Both the position numbers and the translations under genes were made by a program. The notes under the pieces are model-generated. The model saw only the letters and a program-made list of their open reading frames with translations, ran no database searches and was not told the DNA's origin. 64,000 nt of DNA from Tetraselmis striata (Eukaryota > Chlorophyta > Chlorodendrophyceae > Chlorodendrales > Chlorodendraceae), in NCBI GenBank assembly GCA_006384855.1, contig VCJN01000598.1, forward strand, positions 62,001 through 126,000. The letters run 5' to 3'. How positions within the stretch are numbered: position 1 is the first letter of the stretch; each line of letters starts with the position of its first letter. Positions 54,141 to 63,268 of the stretch are shown one piece after another.

Positions 54141-54777
54141 CCTACGTGGTTAATAGGTTTGGACGTTTCGTTACACGCGGGGTATACAGCCGGGCGAGGG
54201 CAAAGTACTACTACGAGCAAAGTACTATCACTTGCTCATCCTTGATTCCTTGGTCCTTATTGCGCGCCGCGTCGCCGCCGCCAGCAGCGGCCTTCCGCGA
54301 ATCTTCGGTGCTTACAGTGCGCGGCGTGCTGGGCCCCGCGCACGCCCGCGCCCGCCTTACTCCCCAAGTGCATCATCCGCCAGCCCATCAATCCAGCAGC
54401 CATCACCAGCTGACTTAATTTTGATCTGGGCGCACACCCACCCCCATCGGCGGCCGCACCCATTGCGTTCTACTCACCTACCTGAGCTTCCTATCCTCTC
54501 GCCCATCAGGGCAACTATTGAGCTGTTTATCCAGCATATCTGACTCCAAGCGGCAGCCGCCTCTCGTCGCTTCCGTGTGGGTCGCTCTTTCCGCCGCCGC
54601 TGCCGCCGCCACCTTGTATCGCCGCCGCCACCGCCGCGTCCTACCTGCCTCAGCCCTCGGCTTCCCATCCGATCCGTCCGCCCGACGCAGCCTGGGCCCG
54701 AAGACACGCTTGCCAGCACCAGGCAGCTTTCCAAGCCGCTAAACTGGCGGCCTTCAACCACTTTGCCAACGAAGTCA

Positions 54778-54978
54778 ATGGATCTTAGCGAAAGCGACAG
54801 TAGTGGTTTTTGTTGCAGCTCTCCCGCGTGCGCGAAGCAGTGCAGCCACCCGTGCGAAGCATCTCCACGCCTGAACCGTGCTCTGGTCAACACACTCCAG
54901 GTTGAGGACGTCCGCCCGTGGGGTGGTGCAGAGAGCTTCAAGGACAGCCTTCCCGTGTGCCTGCGCAAGCCCTCCTGA
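54778..54978 (+). CDS. Conserved AdoMetDC-type upstream ORF (66 codons)
   Basis: The encoded peptide ends VEDVRPWGGAESFKDSLPVCLRKPS-type (key pieces EDVRPWGG and the terminal RKPS). This matches the C-terminus of the small uORF of plant AdoMetDC mRNAs, which carries EDVRP(H/N)GG and ends RKPS. In plants that peptide stalls ribosomes when polyamines are high and so represses AdoMetDC. ATG 54778 (context GTCAATGG) is the first ATG for more than 600 nt, and no ATG lies between its stop (54976-54978) and the main start 165 nt downstream, as expected for a real leader uORF. The tiny overlapping uORF of plants (stop TAA sharing an A with this ATG) is absent; the bases before ATG are TCA. The N-terminal part is longer and Cys-rich compared with plants. 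Confidence 0.85.
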   Translation: MDLSESDSSGFCCSSPACAKQCSHPCEASPRLNRALVNTLQVEDVRPWGGAESFKDSLPVCLRKPS

Positions 54979-55143
54979 CATCGCTAACGAGGAGCACACC
55001 ACAAGCAGTTGATAGCTGCCGACTTAGAATATCTTGAAGAATCCCACGCGCGCCTTAGAGAAGCAACCTCTGCGCTCCTCTCGCCGACCCTAGGCGCAGG
55101 TTCCAGCCCTTGCCCCGCATTCCGGTCCGCGCTTGCCAACACC

Positions 55144-57648
55144 ATGGCTCCTTTGGAGGACGAGGTCCTGCCGTGCCCTCACTTTGAGGGTTCTGAGAAG
55201 CGCATCGAGATCGACTTCTGCTCACGCCCGGCAGACGCGGCGCAGCTGGGCCTGCGTGTTCTGCCACGCGCAGCTCTGGACGAGGTCCTGGCATTGGCCG
55301 AGTGCACAATCGTTTCGGTGCGCTCCAATCCCTACTTCGACGCCTACGTGCTATCCGAGTCCAGCTTGTTCGTGTACCCGCTCAAGGTGATCCTGAAGAC
55401 TTGCGGCACCACCAAGCTGCTCAACGGCGTGCCCAAGCTACTGGAGCACGCACGAAAGGTGGGTATGCACGCGGTGCGCGTTAAGTACAGCCGCGCCGAC
55501 TACCTCTTCCCCGACGCGCAGCCCGGCGAGCACAAGTACTTCCGCGACGAGGCGCGCTTCCTGGACCAGCACTTCGGGCACCTGGGCCTGGAGGGCGGCC
55601 GCGCGCTTGTGCTCGGTGATCCGCTGCGCGGGCTGCAGTGGCACGTGTACCTCGCGGGCGCGGACGTGCCGGCCACCCGGCCCACACAGACGTTGGAGGT
55701 CTGCATGACCGGCCTAGATCGTGCCAAGGCGGCCCAGTTTTTCCGGGACGACAAGTTCGTCAGCGTGGAGGACACCACGCGCGACAGCGGCATTCGCGCC
55801 CTCGCGCCTTATGCCGATCTCGACGCGTATGTATTCGAGCCCTGTGGCTACTCCCTCAACGGGCTGGAGGGTCCCGGCTACCTCACGATCCATATCACGC
55901 CCGAGGAGGCGTGCAGCTACGCGAGCGTCGAGTTCTGCGGCTTCCCCGCCGGCAGCTACTGCCCCGGCGACCTGGTGGCGCGCGTGGCTGCGGTTTTCGA
56001 GCCCAAGGCGATGAGCGTGCTTATGTCGACCGACCTTGCCGTGTGCGGCGATTCCTGGGACGCGAGGCTGGGGCTGCCGATGGAGTTCAGCGAGTGCCAC
56101 CGCGCGACGCAGGAGCAGCACATCGGCGGCCACATGACGTACCTCGCCGGCAATCGACTGGCGAAGGACGTCTGGGCGCCCGGCCAGCCCTCCTCGCCCT
56201 CCGGTCCGCTGTGCCGAAACTTCTCCTTCTCGCTGCGCTCCAGCAGCAGCAGCCTGTCCACCTTCGCCAGCGTGTCGGCCGGCGACAGCGCCGACAGCCC
56301 CGTCTCGGACGGCTCGCCCGCCTGCCCGCTGGCATCCGGCGAGGCCGGCGCTGCGTTGGTCGCCAAGCTCACCGATGTTGCTGGCGGCTCGGTCGAGATG
56401 GCCGGCGTGCTGGCGGCACTGGGAGCCGTCCCCGTCGCAAGTCCCGGCCTGCCGTGCCTGCGCAAGCAGGCGGAGGCGATCGTGCGCCACTCGGACCCTC
56501 TGGAGCTCGACTTCTTCTACCTGTATGACCTCGGCGTTGTTGCGCGCCTGTACCGCGCCTGGAGTGCCGCGATGCCGCGCGTGCACCCGCACTACGCCGT
56601 GAAGTGCAACCACAACCCGGGGCTGCTTTCCGCGCTTGCAGCGTGTGGCGCTGGCTTCGACTGTGCCAGCCGCGGCGAGGTGGACCTTGTGCTGGGGCTG
56701 GGCGTGGTGCCAGACCGCATCGTGTTTGCCAACTGCTGCAAGCTGCCGCGAGACATCCGCCACGCGGCGGCGCGCGGTGTCTCTGTCTCGGTGTTTGACA
56801 GCGCCAGCGAGCTGATCAAGACGGCGGAGCACTCGCCCGACACGCGCCTTCTGCTGCGCATCCGCGCTGATGACCCCGAGGCCCGCTGCGGCCTCGGCAA
56901 CAAGTACGGCGTGGAGACCATGGAGGACGCCGCAGCCCTGCTGGACCAAGCCGCCTCCCTGGGGCTGTCTGTTGTCGGCGTCGCCTTCCATGTGGGCAGC
57001 GGCAGCAAGAACCCTGCCTCCTTCGCGGAGGCCATTGAGCGCTCGCGCATCGTGTTCGACATTGCAGCCGCCCGCGGCTTCGACATGACCATCCTCGACA
57101 TTGGTGGTGGCATGAATGCGGAGCTCCGCGACGATGGCACCGTGGACATGCTGGGTGTTCCGGACGCCGTCAACGCTGCGCTCGACGTGCACTTCCCTGA
57201 CGGCTGCGGGGTGAGCGTCATCGCCGAGCCGGGCCGCTTCTTTGCGGAGCACGCCGCGCTGATGGCGACGGCGGTGATGGGCCACCGCGAGCGTGCCGCC
57301 CCCACAGACGCGCCTGGCGCCCCCCTCCGCGACTACTATGTCACCGATGGCCTCTATGGCTCCTTCAACTGCGTGCTGTACGACCACGCAGAGCCAACCT
57401 GCGAGACGCTGCGCTCCCCGCTGCTGCCGACCCCGGGGCCGGAGGACTCGGCGCTGGCGCGCGGCTGTGTGTTTGGCCCCACCTGCGACGGCCTCGACGC
57501 AGTGCTGCCCGACACGGAGCTGCCGCGACTGCGCAACGGCGACTGGCTGCTCTTCCCGCGCATGGGCGCCTACACCATCGCCGGCGCCACCGACTTCAAC
57601 GGCATTAATGTCACCCACATCCCCACCTACTTCGTCTACTCCAACTGA
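55144..57648 (+). CDS. Bifunctional S-adenosylmethionine decarboxylase-ornithine decarboxylase
   Basis: 834 residues, no intron, start ATG 55144 in a perfect context (ACCATGG). The open frame reaches further up, but its earlier start would be TTG at 55009. Residues ~10-335 are a plant-type AdoMetDC proenzyme: FEGSEKR gives the two active-site Glu residues (15, 18); YVLSESSLFVYP holds the self-cleavage site Glu72/Ser73, which makes the pyruvoyl group; KTCGTTK has the acid Cys87; CGYSLNGLEG and TIHITPEEACSYAS have the processing Ser and His. A Ser/Ala-rich linker (~340-440) follows. Residues ~450-834 are a complete PLP-dependent ODC: HYAVKCN (PLP Lys), FDCASRGE, FHVGSGS, DIGGGMN, AEPGRFF, YYVTDGLYGSFNC, the catalytic Cys in FGPTCDGLD, and MGAYTIAGATDFNG. 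One protein would make putrescine and decarboxylated AdoMet, the two substrates of spermidine synthase. The upstream uORF should control both. TGTAA lies 271 nt past the stop. Confidence 0.96.
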   Translation: MAPLEDEVLPCPHFEGSEKRIEIDFCSRPADAAQLGLRVLPRAALDEVLALAECTIVSVRSNPYFDAYVLSESSLFVYPLKVILKTCGTTKLLNGVPKLLEHARKVGMHAVRVKYSRADYLFPDAQPGEHKYFRDEARFLDQHFGHLGLEGGRALVLGDPLRGLQWHVYLAGADVPATRPTQTLEVCMTGLDRAKAAQFFRDDKFVSVEDTTRDSGIRALAPYADLDAYVFEPCGYSLNGLEGPGYLTIHITPEEACSYASVEFCGFPAGSYCPGDLVARVAAVFEPKAMSVLMSTDLAVCGDSWDARLGLPMEFSECHRATQEQHIGGHMTYLAGNRLAKDVWAPGQPSSPSGPLCRNFSFSLRSSSSSLSTFASVSAGDSADSPVSDGSPACPLASGEAGAALVAKLTDVAGGSVEMAGVLAALGAVPVASPGLPCLRKQAEAIVRHSDPLELDFFYLYDLGVVARLYRAWSAAMPRVHPHYAVKCNHNPGLLSALAACGAGFDCASRGEVDLVLGLGVVPDRIVFANCCKLPRDIRHAAARGVSVSVFDSASELIKTAEHSPDTRLLLRIRADDPEARCGLGNKYGVETMEDAAALLDQAASLGLSVVGVAFHVGSGSKNPASFAEAIERSRIVFDIAAARGFDMTILDIGGGMNAELRDDGTVDMLGVPDAVNAALDVHFPDGCGVSVIAEPGRFFAEHAALMATAVMGHRERAAPTDAPGAPLRDYYVTDGLYGSFNCVLYDHAEPTCETLRSPLLPTPGPEDSALARGCVFGPTCDGLDAVLPDTELPRLRNGDWLLFPRMGAYTIAGATDFNGINVTHIPTYFVYSN

Positions 57649-57919
57649 GGCAACGCCTCGCCAAGTGACCCATCACCAGTCCAGCAACCCCAGTGCCATC
57701 ACGCCACTGGGAGCCGAATCCTCACGATCATCTCGATGGACACAGCTTATGTCTAGGCATCAGCCTTCAAGCCCGGGCACCATCAGTTTTTCTCCCCGCC
57801 GCCACCACTCTCAGCTCCTGCCATCTTTCTGCGTATCCCAATAGCAAACGGTGACGCAGGCGGACATGGTAGCAAACAGCAACTCCCATTAGTGGCGTAT
57901 AGGGGGAGCACAGGAGGCC

Positions 57920-57924
57920 TGTAA
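57920..57924 (+). promoter_or_regulatory. Candidate poly(A) signal TGTAA
   Basis: In CCTGTAATATTTT, 271 nt after the AdoMetDC-ODC stop. Confidence 0.5.
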
Positions 57925-58030
57925 TATTTTGCCCACCACCTTCACCCGTCTACCCCCATCGACGGCCATTTGCGCCCGGCTAGGTAGCGTGACCATGGTG
58001 GACACCGTTTCAGGGAGGCAAGGAAGCTGA

Positions 58031-58091
58031 GTCAACTCTGCCCCCACGTGACATTGAGACCCGATACTGTGCGATTGGGGGCAGAGCTGAC
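58031..58091. repeat. Inverted repeat, 16-bp arms
   Basis: GTCAACTCTGCCCCCA (58031-58046) and TGGGGGCAGAGCTGAC (58076-58091) are complementary at 15 of 16 positions with a 29-nt loop. Confidence 0.8.
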
Positions 58092-58352
58092 AGCCCATTG
58101 CCCATGGTCAGAGGGTGTCACATTGGGGGTTGAGGAATCTCCCCATGCAGCTGATTCGCCGCTCAGCTTCGCTTCAAGGTCACCACCGCAGATCCCTGTC
58201 CACTGCTGGCAAAATTAAAAGTCAAGAGATGGAGATCATCCGGGCGCGCATCAGGCCACGGTTATCTGCTGCCCGATGGGGGCTGATGTGCTGCCAACGC
58301 CCCGTCCGCCGAGACATTGATGCGCAGTGGGCAGTTTGGCAGCCTGGGTGTT

Positions 58353-58745
58353 GGGGAGCTTTTGGGTGATTGTTGTCCGAGTGTGTAGGCGGGGGCAGCC
58401 AGCTCGTACAGGTGGCGCGTGTCGACGAGTGGGTGGGGAGGGGTGGGCGCGCAGGACAACACGCAGCCGATGTGAGCAGCTGAGAACCTGCTGTCTATAG
58501 TCCCATCCCTATTCCTCCTTCACACATCACCCCATCATGTGTGCCTGGGGGAGCTTTTGGGTGATTGTTGTCCGAGTGTGTACGCGGGGGCAGCCATCTC
58601 GTACAGGCGGCGCGTGTCGATGAGAGGGTGGGGAGGGGTGGGCGCGCAGGACAACACGCAGCTGGTGTGAGCAGCTGAGAACCTGCTGTCTATAGTCCCC
58701 TCCCTATCTATCCCTGTCCCGTCCTAACACACATCACCCCATCAT
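58353..58745. repeat. Tandem duplication, ~194-bp unit
   Basis: GGGGAGCTTTTGGGTGATTG starts both copies (58353 and 58547). The copies are ~90% alike through CTGCTGTCTATAGTCCC and CACATCACCCCATCAT. Confidence 0.93.
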
Positions 58746-60117
58746 AATACCTTTTCATCCCTTATTACTCGTTATATTCTCCTCTGTCGTACAATCATTA
58801 TTTCTGTCCAGGTCTGTATTTTCCTGATATATCGTAGAATTAAATGCGGTCCGCGGAACCAAAAAACAATGAATTGTTTGCACCTTCGCGTCAGAGTATT
58901 TGTGCTGTGCTGTATTCCTGCTTTATTCTGATTCATTTCTCCGTTTGAATAGCTTCTTTCGTTTCGTTGGGGGGGGGGGGGGGGGGGGGGGGGTTCGAAA
59001 ACGTTATTTATGATGTAGTTACGATTAATGATTTATTTAGCCATGTGATGTTTGCAGCGGAGATCATGACCCATTTGCCATCCCAATACCCCACTATCTG
59101 GATCCCCCATCATTTCAACTTCACATCCCCTTCTCTCCCTACATGCCCCCATCCCTCTATCCCCCTATCTGCATCACCCTATCATTTCACCTCATCCTCC
59201 TTTGTATCTCCTTTTTATTATCTTCGCCGTTTTCCCTGTATCTATATCGCTTTCATTTCATTCTATTATTTCCTTTTAGACCCATTACTATACCACTTGC
59301 GGACGCCGTGGGAGCTTGCTCTGGGGCGGGCCGTTACGGCAGGAGTGAGGTTGCCAAGCGCAGTGGCATTGCATGAGAAATACTCCGTTGGGAATCGACG
59401 CGTGGAGGAAGCTGCCTGCCTGCCTGCTTGCTGAGTGACCGCCGGCTGCTTGGCGCCTGTGGCGATGGGACCATTGAAGGGGCGTGCAGTATCCCCGGGC
59501 TTCTCCCGGGGAGACGGCGCGGTGAAATGTCTTGAGGCCTTGCATACCCGACCACTACGGGGCTCCCGGGCCAGGCGCGGTCAGGGGTTCATGTGCAAGG
59601 AAAGAGGAGGGTGGAGGAGAGGAGGAATGCCGATGGATCCCAGCAGCCAGCGGGGGGTGCCCATGCCTTGGGGCCCTGACAAAGCTGAGAGTGCCGAAGC
59701 AGCGGGCGGCAGGCTGAGCGACGCTCCTATACGGGTGGACAACCATCGCAGTGGGGCTCCCTCACGGATCCAACCGCCGCTTATTGATCATGATATTTTG
59801 CTAATTCTTGGTTTTGATCTTCTCTTGCCTCATCCTTCCATCTCTGCAGAAAATCGGCGCGGCCCCGGCCCACATGCCGCCACCAAACCTGCCTTGGGGG
59901 GAGGGGGGAGGGGGGCAGTCGGTGGATTGGTGGCAGCGGAGGTTGAAGCCCCAAGTGATCATGGGCAGCAGCCGGTAGCCGGCCGAAGCAGTGGCCATCT
60001 CCATGATGGACCTGGTAGAGGCCCGGGTATGTGGCGAGGCTGCATGCACATGAGTAAGTCAAGGTTTCTGAGGCAACAATGCTCAGCACCGCAACCGTGC
60101 ATCCAGTGACCAACCAG
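58746..60117. other. Intergenic; G run and pyrimidine-rich DNA
   Basis: G run at 58970-58993, then a CT-rich stretch (59,090-59,280). Plus-strand frames at 59,435-60,109 have no motif. Confidence 0.45.
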
Positions 60118-60155
60118 TTTAGGGTTTTAGGGTTTTTTAGGATTTTAGGGTTTTA
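60118..60155 (+). repeat. Interstitial telomere-like tract
   Basis: TTTAGGG, TTTTAGGG, TTTTTTAGG, ATTTTAGGG and a partial unit in a row. TTTAGGG and TTTTAGGG are the plant and Chlamydomonas telomere units. Only about four degenerate units are present, inside a gene-bearing window. Confidence 0.75.
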
Positions 60156-60579
60156 TCAACCATTGACCGAGACATTTATTTTGAATGTCTGTTTCGACAT
60201 CCTGAGGAGACGGGTACTACGCCTGGTAGCTGAGGGACCTGGCCTTTAGTGGGCTGCAAGCTTCGCGCGTTCACTATGCGGGTTCGTGCGGCCGGGCCGT
60301 GAGACAGCTGGCCTTATTTAGATCTTGTTTTTAGCATCAAAGACTACGTGTGCCGACGCGCTCGTAAGAACCCACAGTTTTTGCTCCCAGGAAGTGGGTG
60401 CCAGCGCAACGATTGGAGCTTCGTGATCGTTTCGCCTATATTTGAGCTCTATCGGGCACATGGCTTGTTCTGGTAGGTTGGGTTGGTATCATCGCTTCGG
60501 CCCCCGTAATCAGGATACAAAGTCGTGAGAATTTTCAAATTTCAAACACCCTGATGATGCGCATTGCTGTGTGACGTGC

Positions 60580-60584
60580 TTACA
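60580..60584 (-). promoter_or_regulatory. Candidate poly(A) signal TGTAA (minus strand)
   Basis: TTACA on the plus strand, 137 nt beyond the stop of the armadillo-repeat gene. Confidence 0.45.
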
Positions 60585-60720
60585 TACCTTTTAGAAGGAG
60601 GGTTTGGAGGGGGGGGGGGGGGGGATTCATGCTAATGGGGTCAAACACACCGGGCGTTTGGCCGCTGCCGCAGCCGCCGCCGCCGCTACTGGAGGTTACT
60701 CTGCTAGGTGGCATGGCGGG

Positions 60721-62097
60721 CTAGTGGTCGCCGTTGGCGGTGACTACGCTAAACCGCCCCATCGCCTGCTTCTTGTCCGCGGAGAGGTCGCTCAGGATCT
60801 TGACGCACACGTCGCGCGTCTCCTTGTCCGTCATCTCGTCCTCCATCAGCCCCTGCGTCGCGCCAGGCGCCGCCCGTTTCAGGCCATTCCTTTCCCAGAC
60901 GTGACACTGAAATTGATTTTTTGATTGAAATCCAAATCTCGGAAGAGACACAGTGCTATCGTGACCGCATTGCCGCGGAGCGCCTTTCTGGGTGCTACTG
61001 GTACGAGAGCGTGTGAGACGAAGTGCTGCCGCGATGGGAGACAAGATTTAGGGTCGGAGGGTGTGGGCGTGTTTGCGTGGGGTCCCTCGTCGGAAGGGGT
61101 TGGGTCGGAAGGGATGGGGATTGGGTCGGAAGGGAAGGGAAGGGAAGGGGATGGGTCGGAATGGGTTGGGGGGCACCTTAAGGACCGGCGGCAGCCCCGC
61201 TTCCCGCGCGCTGTGCCGGGGCTTCTCGTCGGCGATGATGTTGCGCAGCGCGCGCAGCGCCGCGAGGTTCGTGACGTGGAGCTGCGGGTCCAGGAGAGTG
61301 GGGGGGGGGGGGGGGGGGGGGCTGGCTCAGCGAGCAACGGGAGGCCAATCAGGGGGGCGACGCGCGCTAGGGTAAACTTGGGTATGCAGATACGAGTGGT
61401 TCCGCATTGTTAATCTAGGAAAAGGGATCAGGGTACCAGAGTAGGGACATGCAGTGAAATGTCTATGTATGTGCTCAAGCCAGAAATAGCCGCAACTTAG
61501 GTTTTCGAGTGAAAGTTTAGGGTGTTTAGCCCACTTTCCATGCACCCTAATGTCGTGATTCTTTCGTGGGCAGGAGGCGGTGTCATGTCAGGAAGTTAGG
61601 GTATACGTCGCTACAAGATAGGGTATACTTTGCCCGAATGTAGGGTACGGCCCGGAGGCGCGCGCACCTCCTTCTGGGTTGAGTCCGGCAGCGTGCGCGG
61701 CACCACGGCCAGCATCTTGACCAGCCCCGGCACCACCAGCCCGCCCGCCTGCATCTGCGCGCGGTTCTCGGGGTGCATCGCGAGGTTGGTGAGCGCCCGC
61801 GCGGCCGCAGCGCGTTGGCTCGCGCTGCGGCTGCTGACCAGCTTGCCCAGGCTCGGGATGGCGCCCGCCTCGGCCACCTGCACCGTAGCCGCCGGAGCGC
61901 AGCGGTCAGCTGTCGTCGCAGTCGGCGGGAAAGCTCGGTAGACGGCGGGTTCACCGGGAGAGGGGAGGGGGGGGGGGGGATGGGAATATAACACCTCGTG
62001 CCGTATGCCCTCGTTCTGTGTGAGGTTGACGAGCGCCTTGGTGGCAGCCTCCCTCTCCTGCGAATTCCGGGCGCCACATGCGGCATCCTGTGAGCAG

Positions 62098-62130
<33 letters not shown>

Positions 62131-63268
62131 AAGTGCCAAGACCCGATGGTCGTGCTGCTCCGTGCACCGCCGTGCCGCTATTCAATGTGTGAACAGATAC
62201 AGGGGATGCGCACGGTCTTCACATGGTATAGACAGTCTTCACGGGAAAAAGGGAAGCCATGGCAAGCCTGCCTGTCACAAGTCACAAGCAGACGAAGCTA
62301 TGGCGGAACTACAGTATGGCGAACGCTCTTTTAGGTTGCACGCAGGCCAAATTCGAGGCTCACAATAAGAGGTCAATTTTATAATGTGCATCGGCAACCG
62401 GAGTTCATCATACTAGTGGGACAGGCCACACACACACATAAGTACGTGTGTATATAGCGACTGCATGCATACTATACATGTATTGATGTATTTCGTATTT
62501 ATGTAAGTATATATGTATACATATATAGCAACTACATATATAAACATATACACATACATATACCTATAGTCCGTCGCCTATACATGTATGTATGTATGTG
62601 TATGTATGTTTAATGGTGATAGAGCAAGGTCTATATAAAGGTTTATAAAGGTTGGGGGGGGGGGGGAGCTCGTGCCTTGCAGTTGTCGCTCTTGAGCAGC
62701 GTGACCAGCGGGCGGACGCCGCCCACGCGAGCGATCCGCAGCCGGTTGCCCTCCGCGTAGGCGAGGTTCCACAGCGCGCGCGCCGCGGCGTGCTTGTCGG
62801 GGTCGTCGTTGCGCAGCATGTCCACCAGCAGCTCCACGCCGCCGGCGTCCGCGACCGCGCTGCGGTTCTCGCCGATGTAGCTCAGGTTCCACAGCGCCTT
62901 GGCGCTCGCCTCGCGCAGCCCGGCCGAGGAGTCCTGCTGGGCAGCGGGCATGCCACGGCGTCAGTCCGCACATCCAGAGAAGCACGGTGCTCCTGGTTGT
63001 GTACTTCGCACTGCATTATATGTGCATTCTTCCACAATGTACAGTTCAATGGAGGGCGATGGACTGTACTGAGTCCAACAGGACACCGGCCCCATAGCTC
63101 TTGGATGGGAATGCGTCGCCGCCATTGCGCGTAGGCGCGTCTTCCTCTGAGAGAGTGGATGCGCACCTTCAAGCACTGCACGATGATGGGGATGCCGCCG
63201 GCGTCCTTCACGACCAGGCGGTGGGTGTCGTTGGTGGCGATGTTGGTGATCACATTCATCGCATTGAT
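60721..63268 (-). CDS. Armadillo-repeat protein, 3' six exons (5' part not found)
   Basis: Exons 63268-63167, 62933-62676, 62087-61995, 61877-61668, 61281-61177 and 60852-60721, all phase 0, give 299 residues to TAG at 60721. ARM repeats are clear: INAMNVITNIATNDTHRL, DAGGIPIIVQCLK, AKALWNLSYIGENRSAVADAGGVELLVDML, RALWNLAYAEGNRLRIARVGGVRPLVTLL, AATKALVNLTQNEGIR, AEAGAIPSLGKLV, RALTNLAMHPENRAQM. The C-terminal exons (LRALRNIIADEKPRHSAREAGLPPVLK; TRDVCVKILSDLSADKKQAMGRF) look like the last, weaker repeats and a short tail. ARM proteins are helical scaffolds for protein binding; no specific orthologue can be named. The intron after 62676 starts GC (AAG/GCACGA) rather than GT. Two acceptors are preceded by long C or G runs. 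Upstream exons may lie beyond 64,000; none is recognisable in 63,269-64,000. Confidence 0.85.
62099..62128. repeat. Poly-C run (poly-G in sense) next to an intron acceptor
   Basis: Thirty Cs on the plus strand. In the sense of the ARM gene, a G run sits where a polypyrimidine tract would be, ten bases before acceptor CACAG at 62092-62088. Confidence 0.9.
62430..62640. repeat. TA/CA/TG-rich simple repeats in an ARM-gene intron
   Basis: CACACACACA, GTATATA, ACATATATA and TATGTATGTATG words in a low-complexity block. Confidence 0.8.

Noticed and set aside
55009..55143. Upstream extension of the AdoMetDC-ODC protein
   Set aside because: The codon at 55009 is TTG and there is no ATG before 55144, which has a perfect ACCATGG context just before the conserved domain.
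55714..57618. 634-codon antisense frame over the ODC gene
   Set aside because: It is a shadow of GC-rich codons in the real gene; no motif and no splice or start evidence.
60118..60155. A chromosome end
   Set aside because: Only about four degenerate units, with a gene on the far side.
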